A program made the position numbers and the translations under genes. DNA of 33,648 nucleotides from contig JAUWLF010000041.1 of assembly GCA_030613785.1 (NCBI GenBank), positions 1 to 33,648 on the forward strand, read 5' to 3'. The stretch comes from Chloroflexota bacterium. Lineage in GTDB: Bacteria > Chloroflexota > Anaerolineae > UBA7937 > B3-Chlor. Of the stretch, positions 7,012 through 15,624 are shown one piece after another (position 1 is the first letter of the stretch; every line of letters begins with the position of its first letter). The notes under the pieces were generated by a model, which was not told where the DNA came from, searched no databases, and worked only from the letters and a program-made list of their open reading frames with translations.

Positions 7012-8499
7012 TCACGTCGGGGGGCCATCGGCTGGCTGAGCAACCTCGACCTTCGTCCCACCCTCGGTCCCTACTTTGATCGCAACGACCGCCAGCCCTG
7101 CATACACCCAGAAAAGCACGACCGAGTGAGGAAAGTCCAGGTTGAAGAAGTAGTGATCGAGGAACCCTCCGGCCAGGGCCCCCAGCAGAGCCACGGCCAG
7201 GCCCAGAAGGAGAGGCTCAGCATCGGAATCCCTATCCATGCGTCGCCAAGCGCGCCAGGCGTACGCGAAGAACACGCCCACGATCAGCAAGAAGGAGCCC
7301 AAACCAATGAGGCCCATCTCCTCAGCGATGAGCAGATAGACGTTCGAGACGCCCAAGTACAGATCTATGGAAGGAGTGCCTCCAAAACCCACGCCTAGCC
7401 ATGGATAGCGCGAGATGAGGGTCAGCGCATCCTTGTACTCGCCCAACCGCATCGCCGTGGCCCTGTCTTCCAGCAACAGCCCGGCCTGGAAGTGCTGGAC
7501 GTACTCCCTGGTCTGGGGTATTACCAGGATCATGATGACCATCAGAGCCATCATCGGCAGGAGTCGCCGGTATCTAATCACTCCCAGAAACACCAGGGCT
7601 ACACCGATGGCCCCGAAGGCGCCACGGGAGAAGGTCAGCAGCAAACAGGCCAGCATCACCGCGAGCATTGGCACCAGCCACACCCTCCTCAGCAAGGGTC
7701 GCCGGGCGAAAAGCTGGGGGGTCGTCAGCGTGATGATCATGATCAGCAGCCCCCCCAAGACGTTGGGATCTACCGACGTAGAGGTGGCACGCATGGGCAA
7801 GACTGGATTGTCCTCAATGAACCTCAGCACACCCCAACCAGAGGGGTAGTGAAAGACGCGCAGCATAGACAACAATCGCACGGTGAGCGGTTCGGGAAGG
7901 AAGTACAGAACCACCCCGATGAGAGAGGCCACGAAACCGACCAGTATGATGACCAGCACAATCTGCCTCAGTTGCCTGATGTCCCTGACGGAGTTGATTA
8001 CCACGAAGAACACCGTGATGGCGATGATGATCTCCGCGAAGTGACGCAGCGTATCCCTTGTTACTCCGGAATGAGCGGTGCCCGCTATGAAGGCGGCGAA
8101 CGCCAGCAGGATGAAGACCAAGATGGGCAGATCGAGAGAGGAGCTGACAAAGCTCTCCTGAGCGCGAGTGAGGATGCGAGCCACCCAGACACCGAATACC
8201 GCCAGGAGCGCCACGTCTAGAAACGTGGGATAGAAGCCTATGCTGAAGGGGATGGCGCCGAAGGGCAGCAAGCATACCACTATGAGCAGCACGGAGAGCC
8301 CCATCTGGGTGCTCCTCAGCATGGCCACGCCCACGCCCAGTGCTGCCAGCAGTGCCAGGACCATGAGAGGGGAAACCAGGGACAGTAACAAGCCGCCCAC
8401 GACGCCCAGAACGACACTCGCCCCTACTAGGGCCAGTAGTATCGGCCGCCCGCCTCTCTGCAACCCCGAGCGCACGGTAAGAACCCAGTTGTCGATCAC
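7012..8499 (-). CDS. O-antigen ligase / Wzy-like polysaccharide polymerase membrane protein
   Basis: This polytopic inner-membrane protein of 495 residues has about 11-13 hydrophobic segments. It has the large periplasmic loop and following 'YPWLGVGFGG' region typical of the O-antigen ligase/Wzy family (here ~370-400), and it ends in a soluble hydrophilic tail. Such proteins polymerise or attach lipid-linked glycan at the periplasmic face. I start it at the GTG at 8499, which overlaps the preceding stop codon as GTGA. That start places a short cytoplasmic tail before the first membrane helix. The longer open frame to 8604 runs through the methyltransferase remnant. It is the last gene of the polysaccharide operon that starts near 11750. 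Confidence 0.85.
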   Translation of the reverse strand: MIDNWVLTVRSGLQRGGRPILLALVGASVVLGVVGGLLLSLVSPLMVLALLAALGVGVAMLRSTQMGLSVLLIVVCLLPFGAIPFSIGFYPTFLDVALLAVFGVWVARILTRAQESFVSSSLDLPILVFILLAFAAFIAGTAHSGVTRDTLRHFAEIIIAITVFFVVINSVRDIRQLRQIVLVIILVGFVASLIGVVLYFLPEPLTVRLLSMLRVFHYPSGWGVLRFIEDNPVLPMRATSTSVDPNVLGGLLIMIITLTTPQLFARRPLLRRVWLVPMLAVMLACLLLTFSRGAFGAIGVALVFLGVIRYRRLLPMMALMVIMILVIPQTREYVQHFQAGLLLEDRATAMRLGEYKDALTLISRYPWLGVGFGGTPSIDLYLGVSNVYLLIAEEMGLIGLGSFLLIVGVFFAYAWRAWRRMDRDSDAEPLLLGLAVALLGALAGGFLDHYFFNLDFPHSVVLFWVYAGLAVVAIKVGTEGGTKVEVAQPADGPPT

Positions 8500-8834
8500 G
8501 GGATGGCCGGTTCCTTGCACGCCACGCAGATCACTGACAACCCATAGTGGAGATGCCCCTTCTGCAACGGCAACGTTTCCAATGAGTGAACCTCCACCAG
8601 CCAACGATCGACCACCGGCGGTAAGGGTATGATGTTCGCATGAGCGATCTGCTCGACGATCAGTCCGACCCTCTCCAGTTCCTCTGCGACCTGGGTCTTG
8701 GTGTGACGGCTGTTGATGTTCGAGGACAGGTGATGTTCGCTGCGCAAAGGGCTATGGGCCCGCAGGTTCACGATGAGACGCCTCCCTGGCTTCACCACTC
8801 TGCTCAAGTCCCCAAGAGCCAGCGTATCCTCATC
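8496..8834 (-). pseudogene. Remnant of class I SAM-dependent methyltransferase (C-terminal part only)
   Basis: The translated segment beginning 'DEDTLALGDLSRVVKPG' matches the post-motif region of class I methyltransferases (…RVLKPGGRLIV…), and the 'SPLRSEHH' stretch matches the usual (L/W)xSEHD. Everything N-terminal is missing: there is no SAM-binding GxGxG motif. The remnant begins directly after the DegT stop codon at 8835, in the same reading frame, and ends in a GTGA overlap with the next gene. This suggests an intact gene once stood here and lost about 130 residues by deletion. A short product of up to ~103 residues could still be made from TTG/GTG codons near 8807, but it could not bind SAM in the usual way. 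Confidence 0.75.
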
Positions 8835-9944
8835 TCACGTGCCCTTGCTGGACTCGAATTCCACGATGAGATCGCACACCCCTCCGATCTGCTCTTCCGT
8901 GAGCTCCGGAGCCACGGGCAAAGTGAGAACCTGGCGTGCGCACTGTTCTGTGACCGGCAGTGCACCCGTACCCAAGCCGAGATCCTGATAAGCCCCCTGA
9001 AGATGCACTGGCACGGGATAGTGAACGAGGGCCCCTACACCGTTGTCCCTCAGAAACGTCTGCAAGTCATCCCTGCACTTCGACGCTACCACATACAGGT
9101 GATAGCAATGCTTGCCATAGGTCATCTCCATAGGCGTCGTGAGCACAGCTTCTCGCAACAGGCGGTTGTACAGCCCGGCATGGTTCCTGCGCTTGGCGTT
9201 CCATTCATCCAAATGCCGTAGCTTCACCCTCAAGATGGCTGCCTGCAATTCGTCCAGTCGACTATTGATCCCTCTGATGGAGCTCACGTATCTCTCGCGC
9301 CACCCGTATTGGCGAAGAAGGGATAGCCGCTCGGCCAGCCCAGAGTCGCTGGTCACGATCATCCCGCCATCCCCATAGGCGCCCAGGTTCTTGGTAGGAT
9401 AGAAACTGAAACAGCCCAGATCCCCAACGGAACCAGCTTTGCGGCCCTGGTACTCCGCCCCATGAGCCTGCGCCGCGTCTTCTATCACCTTGAGTTCATG
9501 TTCCCTCGCAACGGTGAGGATAGGGCTCATATCGGCCACCTGTCCATACAGATGCACCGGCAGTATGGCTTTCGTCACGGAAGTGATCTTGTCCTCTAGC
9601 TCCGAGGGGTCCATGGTGTAACTAATCGGGTCGATATCCACGAAGACGGGTTTGGCCCCGGCGAGCTCGATGGCAGCGACGGTCGCTACCGCCGTGTGGG
9701 AGACGGTTATCACCTCATCACCGGGCGCCAAGTCGCACGCCAGCAGAGCCAGATGCAACGCTTCCGTGCCCGAGCCCACGCCTACCGCGTAAGGTACACC
9801 GATGTAGGCCGCGAACTCCTCCTCGAAGTCTCGCACCTCCTGCCCCAGGATGAACCATCCACTCCTCAAGACGCGCTCGACTCCGGCATCGACCTCCTCC
9901 TTGATGGACTGATATTGAAGCTTCAGGTCGCTGAAGGGGATCAC
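8835..9944 (-). CDS. DegT/DnrJ/EryC1 family sugar aminotransferase
   Basis: This PLP-dependent enzyme (369 residues) transfers an amino group, usually from glutamate, to a nucleotide-keto-sugar. The fold-type I features are intact: '[11 protein letters not shown]' (57-67) for cofactor phosphate, 'EDAAQAHGA' (155-163) with the Asp that contacts the pyridine N, and the Schiff-base lysine K185 in '[14 protein letters not shown]'. The end '[17 protein letters not shown]' is the normal C-terminus, so the protein is complete. It starts at a GTG 4 nt after the stop of the epimerase gene, indicating translational coupling. The sugar product cannot be told from sequence; 3-amino or 4-amino deoxyhexoses are typical. 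Confidence 0.93.
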   Translation of the reverse strand: MIPFSDLKLQYQSIKEEVDAGVERVLRSGWFILGQEVRDFEEEFAAYIGVPYAVGVGSGTEALHLALLACDLAPGDEVITVSHTAVATVAAIELAGAKPVFVDIDPISYTMDPSELEDKITSVTKAILPVHLYGQVADMSPILTVAREHELKVIEDAAQAHGAEYQGRKAGSVGDLGCFSFYPTKNLGAYGDGGMIVTSDSGLAERLSLLRQYGWRERYVSSIRGINSRLDELQAAILRVKLRHLDEWNAKRRNHAGLYNRLLREAVLTTPMEMTYGKHCYHLYVVASKCRDDLQTFLRDNGVGALVHYPVPVHLQGAYQDLGLGTGALPVTEQCARQVLTLPVAPELTEEQIGGVCDLIVEFESSKGT

Positions 9945-9948
9945 CCAC

Positions 9949-10944
9949 TCACTCCCAGTAGTGTTCCTTGTTCTGGCGATAGAACTCTATGGCGTCACCC
10001 AAGCCGTCCCGAAGAGACACCTGTGGCTTCCAACCCAACGTCGTTTCGATCTTGCTGTAGTCCCCGTAGTAGTCGCCGATGTCTATGCGCTTCTTGTCTT
10101 CGGGGAAGGGCACCAGTCTGTAACTAGCCTCAGGACAGAGATCTATGAGCGTATCCACTATCTCCAGCAAGCTGACCGGTCGTGTACCACCTAGGTTGAA
10201 GACCTCGCCATTGACCGCGTTGCTGGCTCCGGCCAACAGGAAGGCTTCAACAACGTCATCCACATGGTTGAGGTCTCGCAGCTGCTTTCCATCCCCGTAC
10301 ACCGAGATCTCCTCCCCATCCACAGCCAAGCGGATGAACCACCCGATGAAACCTTGGCGGCTATGTTTGACCAGCTGGCGGGGGCCGTAGGTGTTGGTGA
10401 GCCGAAGGGACGTAGCCCGAACACCGTACACATTGCTGTATAGTATGTGATACCACTCCCCCGCCATCTTGTTGATGCCGTTGACATCGGTGGGATGCAC
10501 AAGATGTCTCTCATCCACAGGAAGGTAATCAGGCGTCCCATAGATCTGCCTGGTGCTGGCGTAGACGATCTTCACAGTGGGATTGTTATACCGACACGCC
10601 TCTAACAGCGAGAGTTGGCTGCGACAGTTGATCTCGAGATCGGTGTATGGGTCACGCATGCTGTCCATGTGACTCACCTGACCAGCCAGGTTGAAGATAT
10701 ACTCCTGGCCACGAACCAGATAGTCCATGCCATTCCTATCCCTGACGTCGGCGATATTGACCCGTAGCTGGTCTGCAATGCCTTCTATGTTGAAGAGATT
10801 GCCGCCGTGGTCGGGGATCAACGAGTCTACGATGAGGACCTCGGCACCCAACTCCACCAGCCGGTGCGCGAGGTTGCTACCGATGAAGCCCAGCCCACCA
10901 GTGATCATCGCCTTCTTGCCTCGATACTCATTGCTCATGTTCAT
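9949..10944 (-). CDS. NAD-dependent epimerase/dehydratase (extended SDR)
   Basis: The 331-residue protein has the NAD-binding [10 protein letters not shown] motif (16-25), acidic D40 for the NAD ribose, 'FNLAGQVSH' (84-92) and 'YASTRQIYG' (128-136). It ends with the sugar-nucleotide binding part ('[21 protein letters not shown]' region). It resembles UDP/dTDP/CDP-sugar epimerases and dehydratases. The catalytic YxxxK site reads N155-G-I-N-K159, so the usual Tyr is Asn while Lys is kept. The gene overlaps the glycosyltransferase stop by 17 bp (or 11 bp from the second Met at 10938). It probably supplies the nucleotide-sugar for this operon together with the DegT enzyme. Confidence 0.92.
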   Translation of the reverse strand: MNMSNEYRGKKAMITGGLGFIGSNLAHRLVELGAEVLIVDSLIPDHGGNLFNIEGIADQLRVNIADVRDRNGMDYLVRGQEYIFNLAGQVSHMDSMRDPYTDLEINCRSQLSLLEACRYNNPTVKIVYASTRQIYGTPDYLPVDERHLVHPTDVNGINKMAGEWYHILYSNVYGVRATSLRLTNTYGPRQLVKHSRQGFIGWFIRLAVDGEEISVYGDGKQLRDLNHVDDVVEAFLLAGASNAVNGEVFNLGGTRPVSLLEIVDTLIDLCPEASYRLVPFPEDKKRIDIGDYYGDYSKIETTLGWKPQVSLRDGLGDAIEFYRQNKEHYWE

Positions 10945-11680
10945 AGGTCCGTACGTCCCTGCCCAGGAGTTGTGGCAGCCGCAGTTCTAGCCACAGCTTG
11001 CTGAGATCGCGAGCGACCCTCAGGATGCGTCCGATATTGAAGAACTGGGACTTCCCATAGGCTCGATGGTAGTGATGCACAGGCACCTCGCTGATCTCGA
11101 AGCCAGCATCCCTTATCTTCTTCATCATCTCCACGCAGATCACGCCACTGTCCGATTCCAGGCGCACGTCGTCGAAGATGGAGCTGCGCATGAGCCGGAA
11201 ATCGCAGTCCACGTCCTTCAGGTGCAGACCAAAAGCAAGGTTAGTCATCCAATGATATATCCGACCGATGACGACCCGATGCAACGGGTCTGAGCGGTCT
11301 ATCTTGTACCCCTGCACCATGTCGACGCCATCCCTCATCTCTTCCCAGAGAGCGGGCAGATCGCGCACATCGTACTGGGCGTCGCCATCGGTGTAGAAGA
11401 TGAAGTCCTTGCTCGCCGTGGCAAACCCCGTGCGCAGGGCGCCACCATAACCTCTGTTCCTCTCGTGGTGGACGATTCGCACCGGATCATATCGCTCCTC
11501 CAACTCATCCAGGATCTCCTTGGTGTAGTCGGAGCTACCGTCGTTCACCACGATTACCTCGTAGTCATCGGTCAGCGATTGGAGGACGAGGATCGCGGAG
11601 AGAACCATGCTGGCGATCGTACCTCCGTCATTGTAAGCAGGAAAGAAGACCGAAATGCCCTTGTCAGAACCCGGCTCCAT
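10928..11680 (-). CDS. Family 2 glycosyltransferase (DPM1-like)
   Basis: The 250-residue GT-A enzyme opens with 'ISVFFPAYNDGGTI' (9-22), followed by 'VVNDGSSD' (44-51), 'NRGYGGALRTGF' (75-86) and the metal-binding 'YTDGDAQYD' (96-104). Like dolichol-phosphate-mannose synthase relatives it should move a sugar from a nucleotide donor to a polyprenyl phosphate or glycan. There are no C-terminal membrane helices, so it is cytoplasmic or peripheral. I use the ATG at 11680 because the frame to 11767 runs into the promoter region and is not conserved-looking. It is the first gene of the polysaccharide operon. Confidence 0.92.
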   Translation of the reverse strand: MEPGSDKGISVFFPAYNDGGTIASMVLSAILVLQSLTDDYEVIVVNDGSSDYTKEILDELEERYDPVRIVHHERNRGYGGALRTGFATASKDFIFYTDGDAQYDVRDLPALWEEMRDGVDMVQGYKIDRSDPLHRVVIGRIYHWMTNLAFGLHLKDVDCDFRLMRSSIFDDVRLESDSGVICVEMMKKIRDAGFEISEVPVHHYHRAYGKSQFFNIGRILRVARDLSKLWLELRLPQLLGRDVRTYEHEQ

Positions 11681-11755
11681 CAATTGCCCCCATCCGAGTA
11701 ATTGCGCTTCTATGCAGGAACCACTCATCGGCGTACAGCGCACCACCAACGTATA

Positions 11756-11784
11756 AGTATATCCCACGCTTCGACCGAACGCAA
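11756..11784 (-). promoter_or_regulatory. Promoter of polysaccharide operon
   Basis: On the minus strand, TTGCGT (11784-11779) and TATACT (11761-11756) are separated by 17 nt. The predicted start is about 70 nt upstream of the GT2 ATG at 11680. Confidence 0.5.
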
Positions 11785-12314
11785 CCGTTTTGCGGCATAG
11801 ACAGACCCAGAAAAGCCTATCGAAGCCAGTGGCGGGTGTCGAATCTCATCTCACCACAGACCATTCGTGTCCGGCAGGTAACTGTTGTCCCTGACGCTGG
11901 GATCAACTCCCGAGCGACCTCGTCCTAACCCTGTGAGACCACCAAGAAATCGTGCACGCTCCACCGCAGATCTCAGCCGAGCACAGGTGGGCTGCAAACC
12001 CCACCACCGCTAGAAGCACTGAACGACGGGCTTTTCTCAGTAGGATCAGTCAACTCAGGGCCTTGGCGCCTCAGGTCGCTATCCTTGACCCTGAAAGATC
12101 GCAAGGCAGCCGCCACCAGACCTGCCACTCGTCCTGGGAATCTGACCGAACTCCGTAGCCGCACCGCAGGCCGTGCGGCCACAGCAATGTCGCGCCGTTC
12201 AGCGCACGCCTCAGCCGTTCCTGAGGCCGGCCCAGAAGACCGCTCGTGCCATGATAGTGCGATACGCTGCGGGCATCAGGAGCGTGTTTTTCAACGCCCT
12301 CTCACAGCAACGGT
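11785..12314. other. Gene-free divergent intergenic region
   Basis: About 530 bp between the minus-strand polysaccharide operon and the plus-strand transaldolase gene. Open frames here (for example 11973-12182 minus) are short, Arg/Ser-rich and lack ribosome sites. I see no tRNA, hairpin-plus-U-run or recognisable riboswitch. Confidence 0.5.
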
Positions 12315-12342
12315 TTGCCCAAGCAATGGATGGTGGTATAAT
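12315..12342 (+). promoter_or_regulatory. Promoter of transaldolase-like gene
   Basis: TTGCCC at 12315-12320 and TATAAT at 12337-12342 are separated by 16 nt. Transcription from about 12350 gives an 84-nt leader that ends in a near-perfect Shine-Dalgarno, GAGGAGGTGA at 12417-12426. Confidence 0.6.
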
Positions 12343-12433
12343 CTGATGACCAAGGTTGGTCTGCGCCCACTCCTGAGAGGCAGGGATGGGAGCAGGCGAC
12401 TCACACGCACAGCCATGAGGAGGTGAGAAAGGC

Positions 12434-13174
12434 ATGGAGCTCTTCCTGGACACGGCCAACATCGAGGAGATAAGGCAAGCGGCGAAGATGGGAGTGATCA
12501 GTGGTGTGACTACCAACCCATCGCTGATGATGCGCGCGGGACGGGGTGACTATCGTCAGGTTACTCAGGAGATATGCTACCTGGTCCAGGGCAGTGTCAG
12601 CGCTGAGGTGGTCAGCACCCAGGCGGCGGAGATGGTGCAGGAGGCTAAGAAGATAGCCCAATGGTCACCCTACGTGGCCATCAAAATCCCTGTGACCGCC
12701 GACGGTCTGGAGGCCATCAGCATTCTGGCCCTGAGCGAGGTCGATGCCGACAGTATTTGCCAAGACTGCGCCTGGGTGGATGAGTGTCCCTTGGACCGGG
12801 ACACGGCTCGCGAACTGACGCTCATGCAGGGCTTCAACACCAACGCCACGCTGGTGTTCTCCACGAATCAGGCCCTCTTGGCGTCCCGCGCTGGCGCCAC
12901 CTACGTCTCCCCGTTCATCGGCCGCCTGGATGACATAGGACACGAAGGAATGCAGGTCGTGGCTGAGGCTGCGCAGATCTTCTTGACCTACGGACTTGAG
13001 ACCCAGATCATCGCCGCCAGCATCCGGCACCCGTTGCACGTGACACAAGCCGCTCTGGCGGGGGCGGACATCGCTACAGTGCCCTATGGCATCCTGGAGA
13101 AGATGACAAAGCATCCTCTCACCGACATGGGCATCGAGCGTTTTCTCAAAGACTGGCAAGACGTAGGCGCCTGA
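12434..13174 (+). CDS. Transaldolase / fructose-6-phosphate aldolase family protein with Cys-containing insertion
   Basis: The 246-residue TIM-barrel protein begins 'MELFLDTANIEEIRQA' and carries 'GVTTNPSLMMRAG' (~25-37), the Schiff-base lysine in 'VAIKIPVT' (~76-83), 'YVSPFIGRLDDIG' (~157-169) and 'IIAASIRHPLHV' (~194-205). These are the hallmarks of the small transaldolase/FSA group, which forms or cleaves sugar phosphates through a lysine Schiff base. The family is usually about 215 residues. The extra ~30 residues sit after 'GLEAISILALSE' and before 'GFNTNATLVF', and include C-x2-C-x5-C (CQDCAWVDEC). Start and ribosome site are unambiguous. Substrate (transaldolase or F6P aldolase) cannot be decided from sequence. 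Confidence 0.93.
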   Translation: MELFLDTANIEEIRQAAKMGVISGVTTNPSLMMRAGRGDYRQVTQEICYLVQGSVSAEVVSTQAAEMVQEAKKIAQWSPYVAIKIPVTADGLEAISILALSEVDADSICQDCAWVDECPLDRDTARELTLMQGFNTNATLVFSTNQALLASRAGATYVSPFIGRLDDIGHEGMQVVAEAAQIFLTYGLETQIIAASIRHPLHVTQAALAGADIATVPYGILEKMTKHPLTDMGIERFLKDWQDVGA

Positions 13175-13290
13175 GCATGAGCAGAGCTCTGCCGCAGCTT
13201 GCCGGTCGTTGGCCTGGCGGTTGAGGAGCGGACTGTGCTCAGACACGGGGGCGGCTGTGTGATTCCCCGTGAACCGCCTACAGATATGAC

Positions 13291-15459
13291 ATGAGGGCGC
13301 ACTGGCGCACACTGACAGGACTCAGCTTACTCCTCTGGACTCTGGTCTGGCCTCTCGACCGTGGCCTGCAAGGTGTTCAAGCCGAAACAGAAACGAGAGC
13401 TGAAGTGTGGCGTCAGACCACGCTGGGGGACTTCGCTGACGGTGTCCTCGATGGCCTCCAACTGTTGGATCACAGGGACGGAGCTTTGTCCCTCGAGAGT
13501 AGAGAGGAGGCTTATCTCTCCCGCGGCGTCTATACGTCCACGGTCAAGCTTGCTGACTTCGAATTCAACGGCTTGGGAATCCAGTGGCATGCCCAAGTCC
13601 CTCCGCATACAGGCCTAGAGATATCAGTGCGCACGGGCACCGATACTGCGAACTGGACACCGTGGCAGGACATCGCAGAGCCTGGACGGGAAGGGGATCA
13701 CTTCTTCGCCCTCGCCCCACTCATCCTTGCTGGGGGGAGGTATGTACAGTATCGCCTCACGCTCACGACTCTCGACCTCGCTGCAACACCGCGTCTGGAA
13801 GACGTTGCCATCACGTATATCGATTCCACGACTGGTCCCTCGCTTTCCGACGTAGAGCATCTCCCTCTCGGAGCTCTTCCTGCGACCGGCGAGGTGCCTC
13901 AACCCCCTATCGTCAGTCGCGCCGGCTGGGGAGCCAACGAGAGCTACCGTCTTGACGCCCAAGGCGATGAGATCTGGCCGCTTGAGTACGAAGCCGCACA
14001 GAAGATCATCATCCACCACAGCGTGACTTTGAACTACGACGTGAACCCACCCGCCACGGTTCGCGCCATCTACTACTACCATACGGTCACTCTGGGTTGG
14101 GGTGACATAGGATACAACTATTTGATAGATTGGCGCGGCAACACATACGGGGGGCGTTACGGCGGTCCCGATGTGGTGGGAGGGCATGCGTACAACTACA
14201 ACCGCGGCAGCGTCGGCGTTTGCGCCATGGGAACCTATGGTAACACCAGCAGCAGTGTCCCACCGACTCCCGAACTGCTGGAGGGACTGGTGAGTCTGTC
14301 CGCCTGGGAGTGCAGCCGCAGTCTCATCCATCCCGCGGAAACCTCCGTTTTCGTTGACAAGCTCACGCAAAACATGGCCGGCCACAGGGATTACAACGCC
14401 ACCGCTTGTCCGGGTGACTACCTGTACGCGGAATTGCCCTCTCTACGCAGCAAGGTCTGGGACGAGATCGTCCAGCACACCCCTCCATACTACGCCGAGT
14501 ACCTGGGCCACGATACACCGCAGACCATGCTTCCCGGCCAGACCTACCACGTTACCGTATCCATGCGAAATCTGGGCACGCTAACATGGGCGGCCGGCGG
14601 CCAGAACCCCGTCAGCCTAGGCTACCGCTGGCATGATGACCAGGACGGGGTGATTCCCGGCACTGTGCATGCCCCTCTTCCCCACGATGTGGCGTACACG
14701 CACGGAGTTGAGGTAGACAGCGATTCCGTAGCAGCGCCTGAGGAACTAGGCCACTACATTTTGGAGTGGGATCTCCTCCACGAGGATGTCACCTGGTTCT
14801 CACTCGAGAGCAGCCCGAGTTTGAGGGTACCTGTGATTGTGTTTGATCCGAACGTGTGGAATCGCACCTATGTGCCTCTGGCCCTACGCATACATTTCCA
14901 GCCCCCACCGACGCCCCCCGCCCCCGACAACGAACTGATCGTCAATGGCGGCTTCGAGCGGGATGCAGCCTGGCATACCTCTGCCACTCCCCGCCCAGCC
15001 GACTACTCGATCAGTCAGGCTCACGGAGGCAACCGCTCCATGCGCACGGGGATCGAGAACGCAGAGGACAACGCATACAGCTATTCATCCGCGTGGCAGG
15101 CCGCCTCCATGCCCGCCACTGCGACCGTCGCCACGCTGCGCTTCTGGGAATACTCCGTCTCCCAAGAGACTGCGACCTGGCATCTGCCAGGCCAGGTGAG
15201 CTTCACCGGAGACCCTCGGCTGCTCCAGGCGACCGATGACAGCCAGTACGTGCTGCTTCTCGACGAGAATGGTGATTGGCTCGAGACACTACTGTGGCAG
15301 AGATCCAACGGCCAGACCTGGTTGAAGCACAGCTACGACCTCAGCGCATATGTCGGCCAGACCATCCGTCTCCACTTCGGTACCGTGAATGATGGTCAGG
15401 GTGGTGTGACGGCTATGTATGTGGACGATGTGTCACTCAAGGTTCGCGATGGTACGTAG
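13291..15459 (+). CDS. Secreted N-acetylmuramoyl-L-alanine amidase (PGRP/amidase_2) with C-terminal beta domains
   Basis: The 722-residue protein starts with a signal peptide (hydrophobic core ~8-25). A beta-rich N-terminal module (~35-190) precedes the amidase at ~208-385, which begins 'SRAGWGANES' as in peptidoglycan-recognition proteins. Zinc ligands are visible: His in 'IIHHSV' (~240), His in 'AGHRDY' (~363) and Cys in 'TACPGD' (~371). A Tyr in 'DIGYNYLID' fits the active site. It should cut the bond between MurNAc and the stem peptide. Next come an Ig-like domain (~400-525), a YVPLALR segment (~530) resembling a linker motif, a proline-rich stretch and a jelly-roll domain (~547-722) beginning 'NELIVNGGFE'. 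The role is probably wall remodelling or attack on other cells. No strong ribosome site precedes the ATG. Confidence 0.88.
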   Translation: MRAHWRTLTGLSLLLWTLVWPLDRGLQGVQAETETRAEVWRQTTLGDFADGVLDGLQLLDHRDGALSLESREEAYLSRGVYTSTVKLADFEFNGLGIQWHAQVPPHTGLEISVRTGTDTANWTPWQDIAEPGREGDHFFALAPLILAGGRYVQYRLTLTTLDLAATPRLEDVAITYIDSTTGPSLSDVEHLPLGALPATGEVPQPPIVSRAGWGANESYRLDAQGDEIWPLEYEAAQKIIIHHSVTLNYDVNPPATVRAIYYYHTVTLGWGDIGYNYLIDWRGNTYGGRYGGPDVVGGHAYNYNRGSVGVCAMGTYGNTSSSVPPTPELLEGLVSLSAWECSRSLIHPAETSVFVDKLTQNMAGHRDYNATACPGDYLYAELPSLRSKVWDEIVQHTPPYYAEYLGHDTPQTMLPGQTYHVTVSMRNLGTLTWAAGGQNPVSLGYRWHDDQDGVIPGTVHAPLPHDVAYTHGVEVDSDSVAAPEELGHYILEWDLLHEDVTWFSLESSPSLRVPVIVFDPNVWNRTYVPLALRIHFQPPPTPPAPDNELIVNGGFERDAAWHTSATPRPADYSISQAHGGNRSMRTGIENAEDNAYSYSSAWQAASMPATATVATLRFWEYSVSQETATWHLPGQVSFTGDPRLLQATDDSQYVLLLDENGDWLETLLWQRSNGQTWLKHSYDLSAYVGQTIRLHFGTVNDGQGGVTAMYVDDVSLKVRDGT

Positions 15460-15529
15460 TCTGTACTTCTTTCCATACCGTGCCCGTCCAATCTGGTTCC
15501 AGCCGCATGCCAACGGCGGCAAGGAACAC

Positions 15530-15561
15530 AAAGAAAGCCACCTGGCTCCACTCAGGTGGCT
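15530..15561 (-). terminator. Rho-independent terminator after cca
   Basis: A 9-bp perfect stem, AGCCACCTG (15536-15544) and CAGGTGGCT (15553-15561) with an 8-nt loop, is followed on the minus strand by TTTCTTTG. It lies about 65 bp past the stop of the CCA-adding enzyme gene. The plus-strand side lacks a T-run, so it chiefly serves the minus strand. Confidence 0.75.
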
Positions 15562-15624
15562 CGTATCCGCACAGGTCTCCAACTGCTCTTTGGGGCTGCG
15601 CGCTTGGTGCCGAAAGCCGGAGTC

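Noticed and set aside
11973..12182. Minus-strand 69-codon frame in the divergent intergenic region
   Set aside because: Arg/Ser-rich, no ribosome site, no recognisable domain.
13327..14385. Minus-strand frames opposite the amidase gene
   Set aside because: Shadow frames; the plus strand encodes a conserved zinc amidase with signal peptide.
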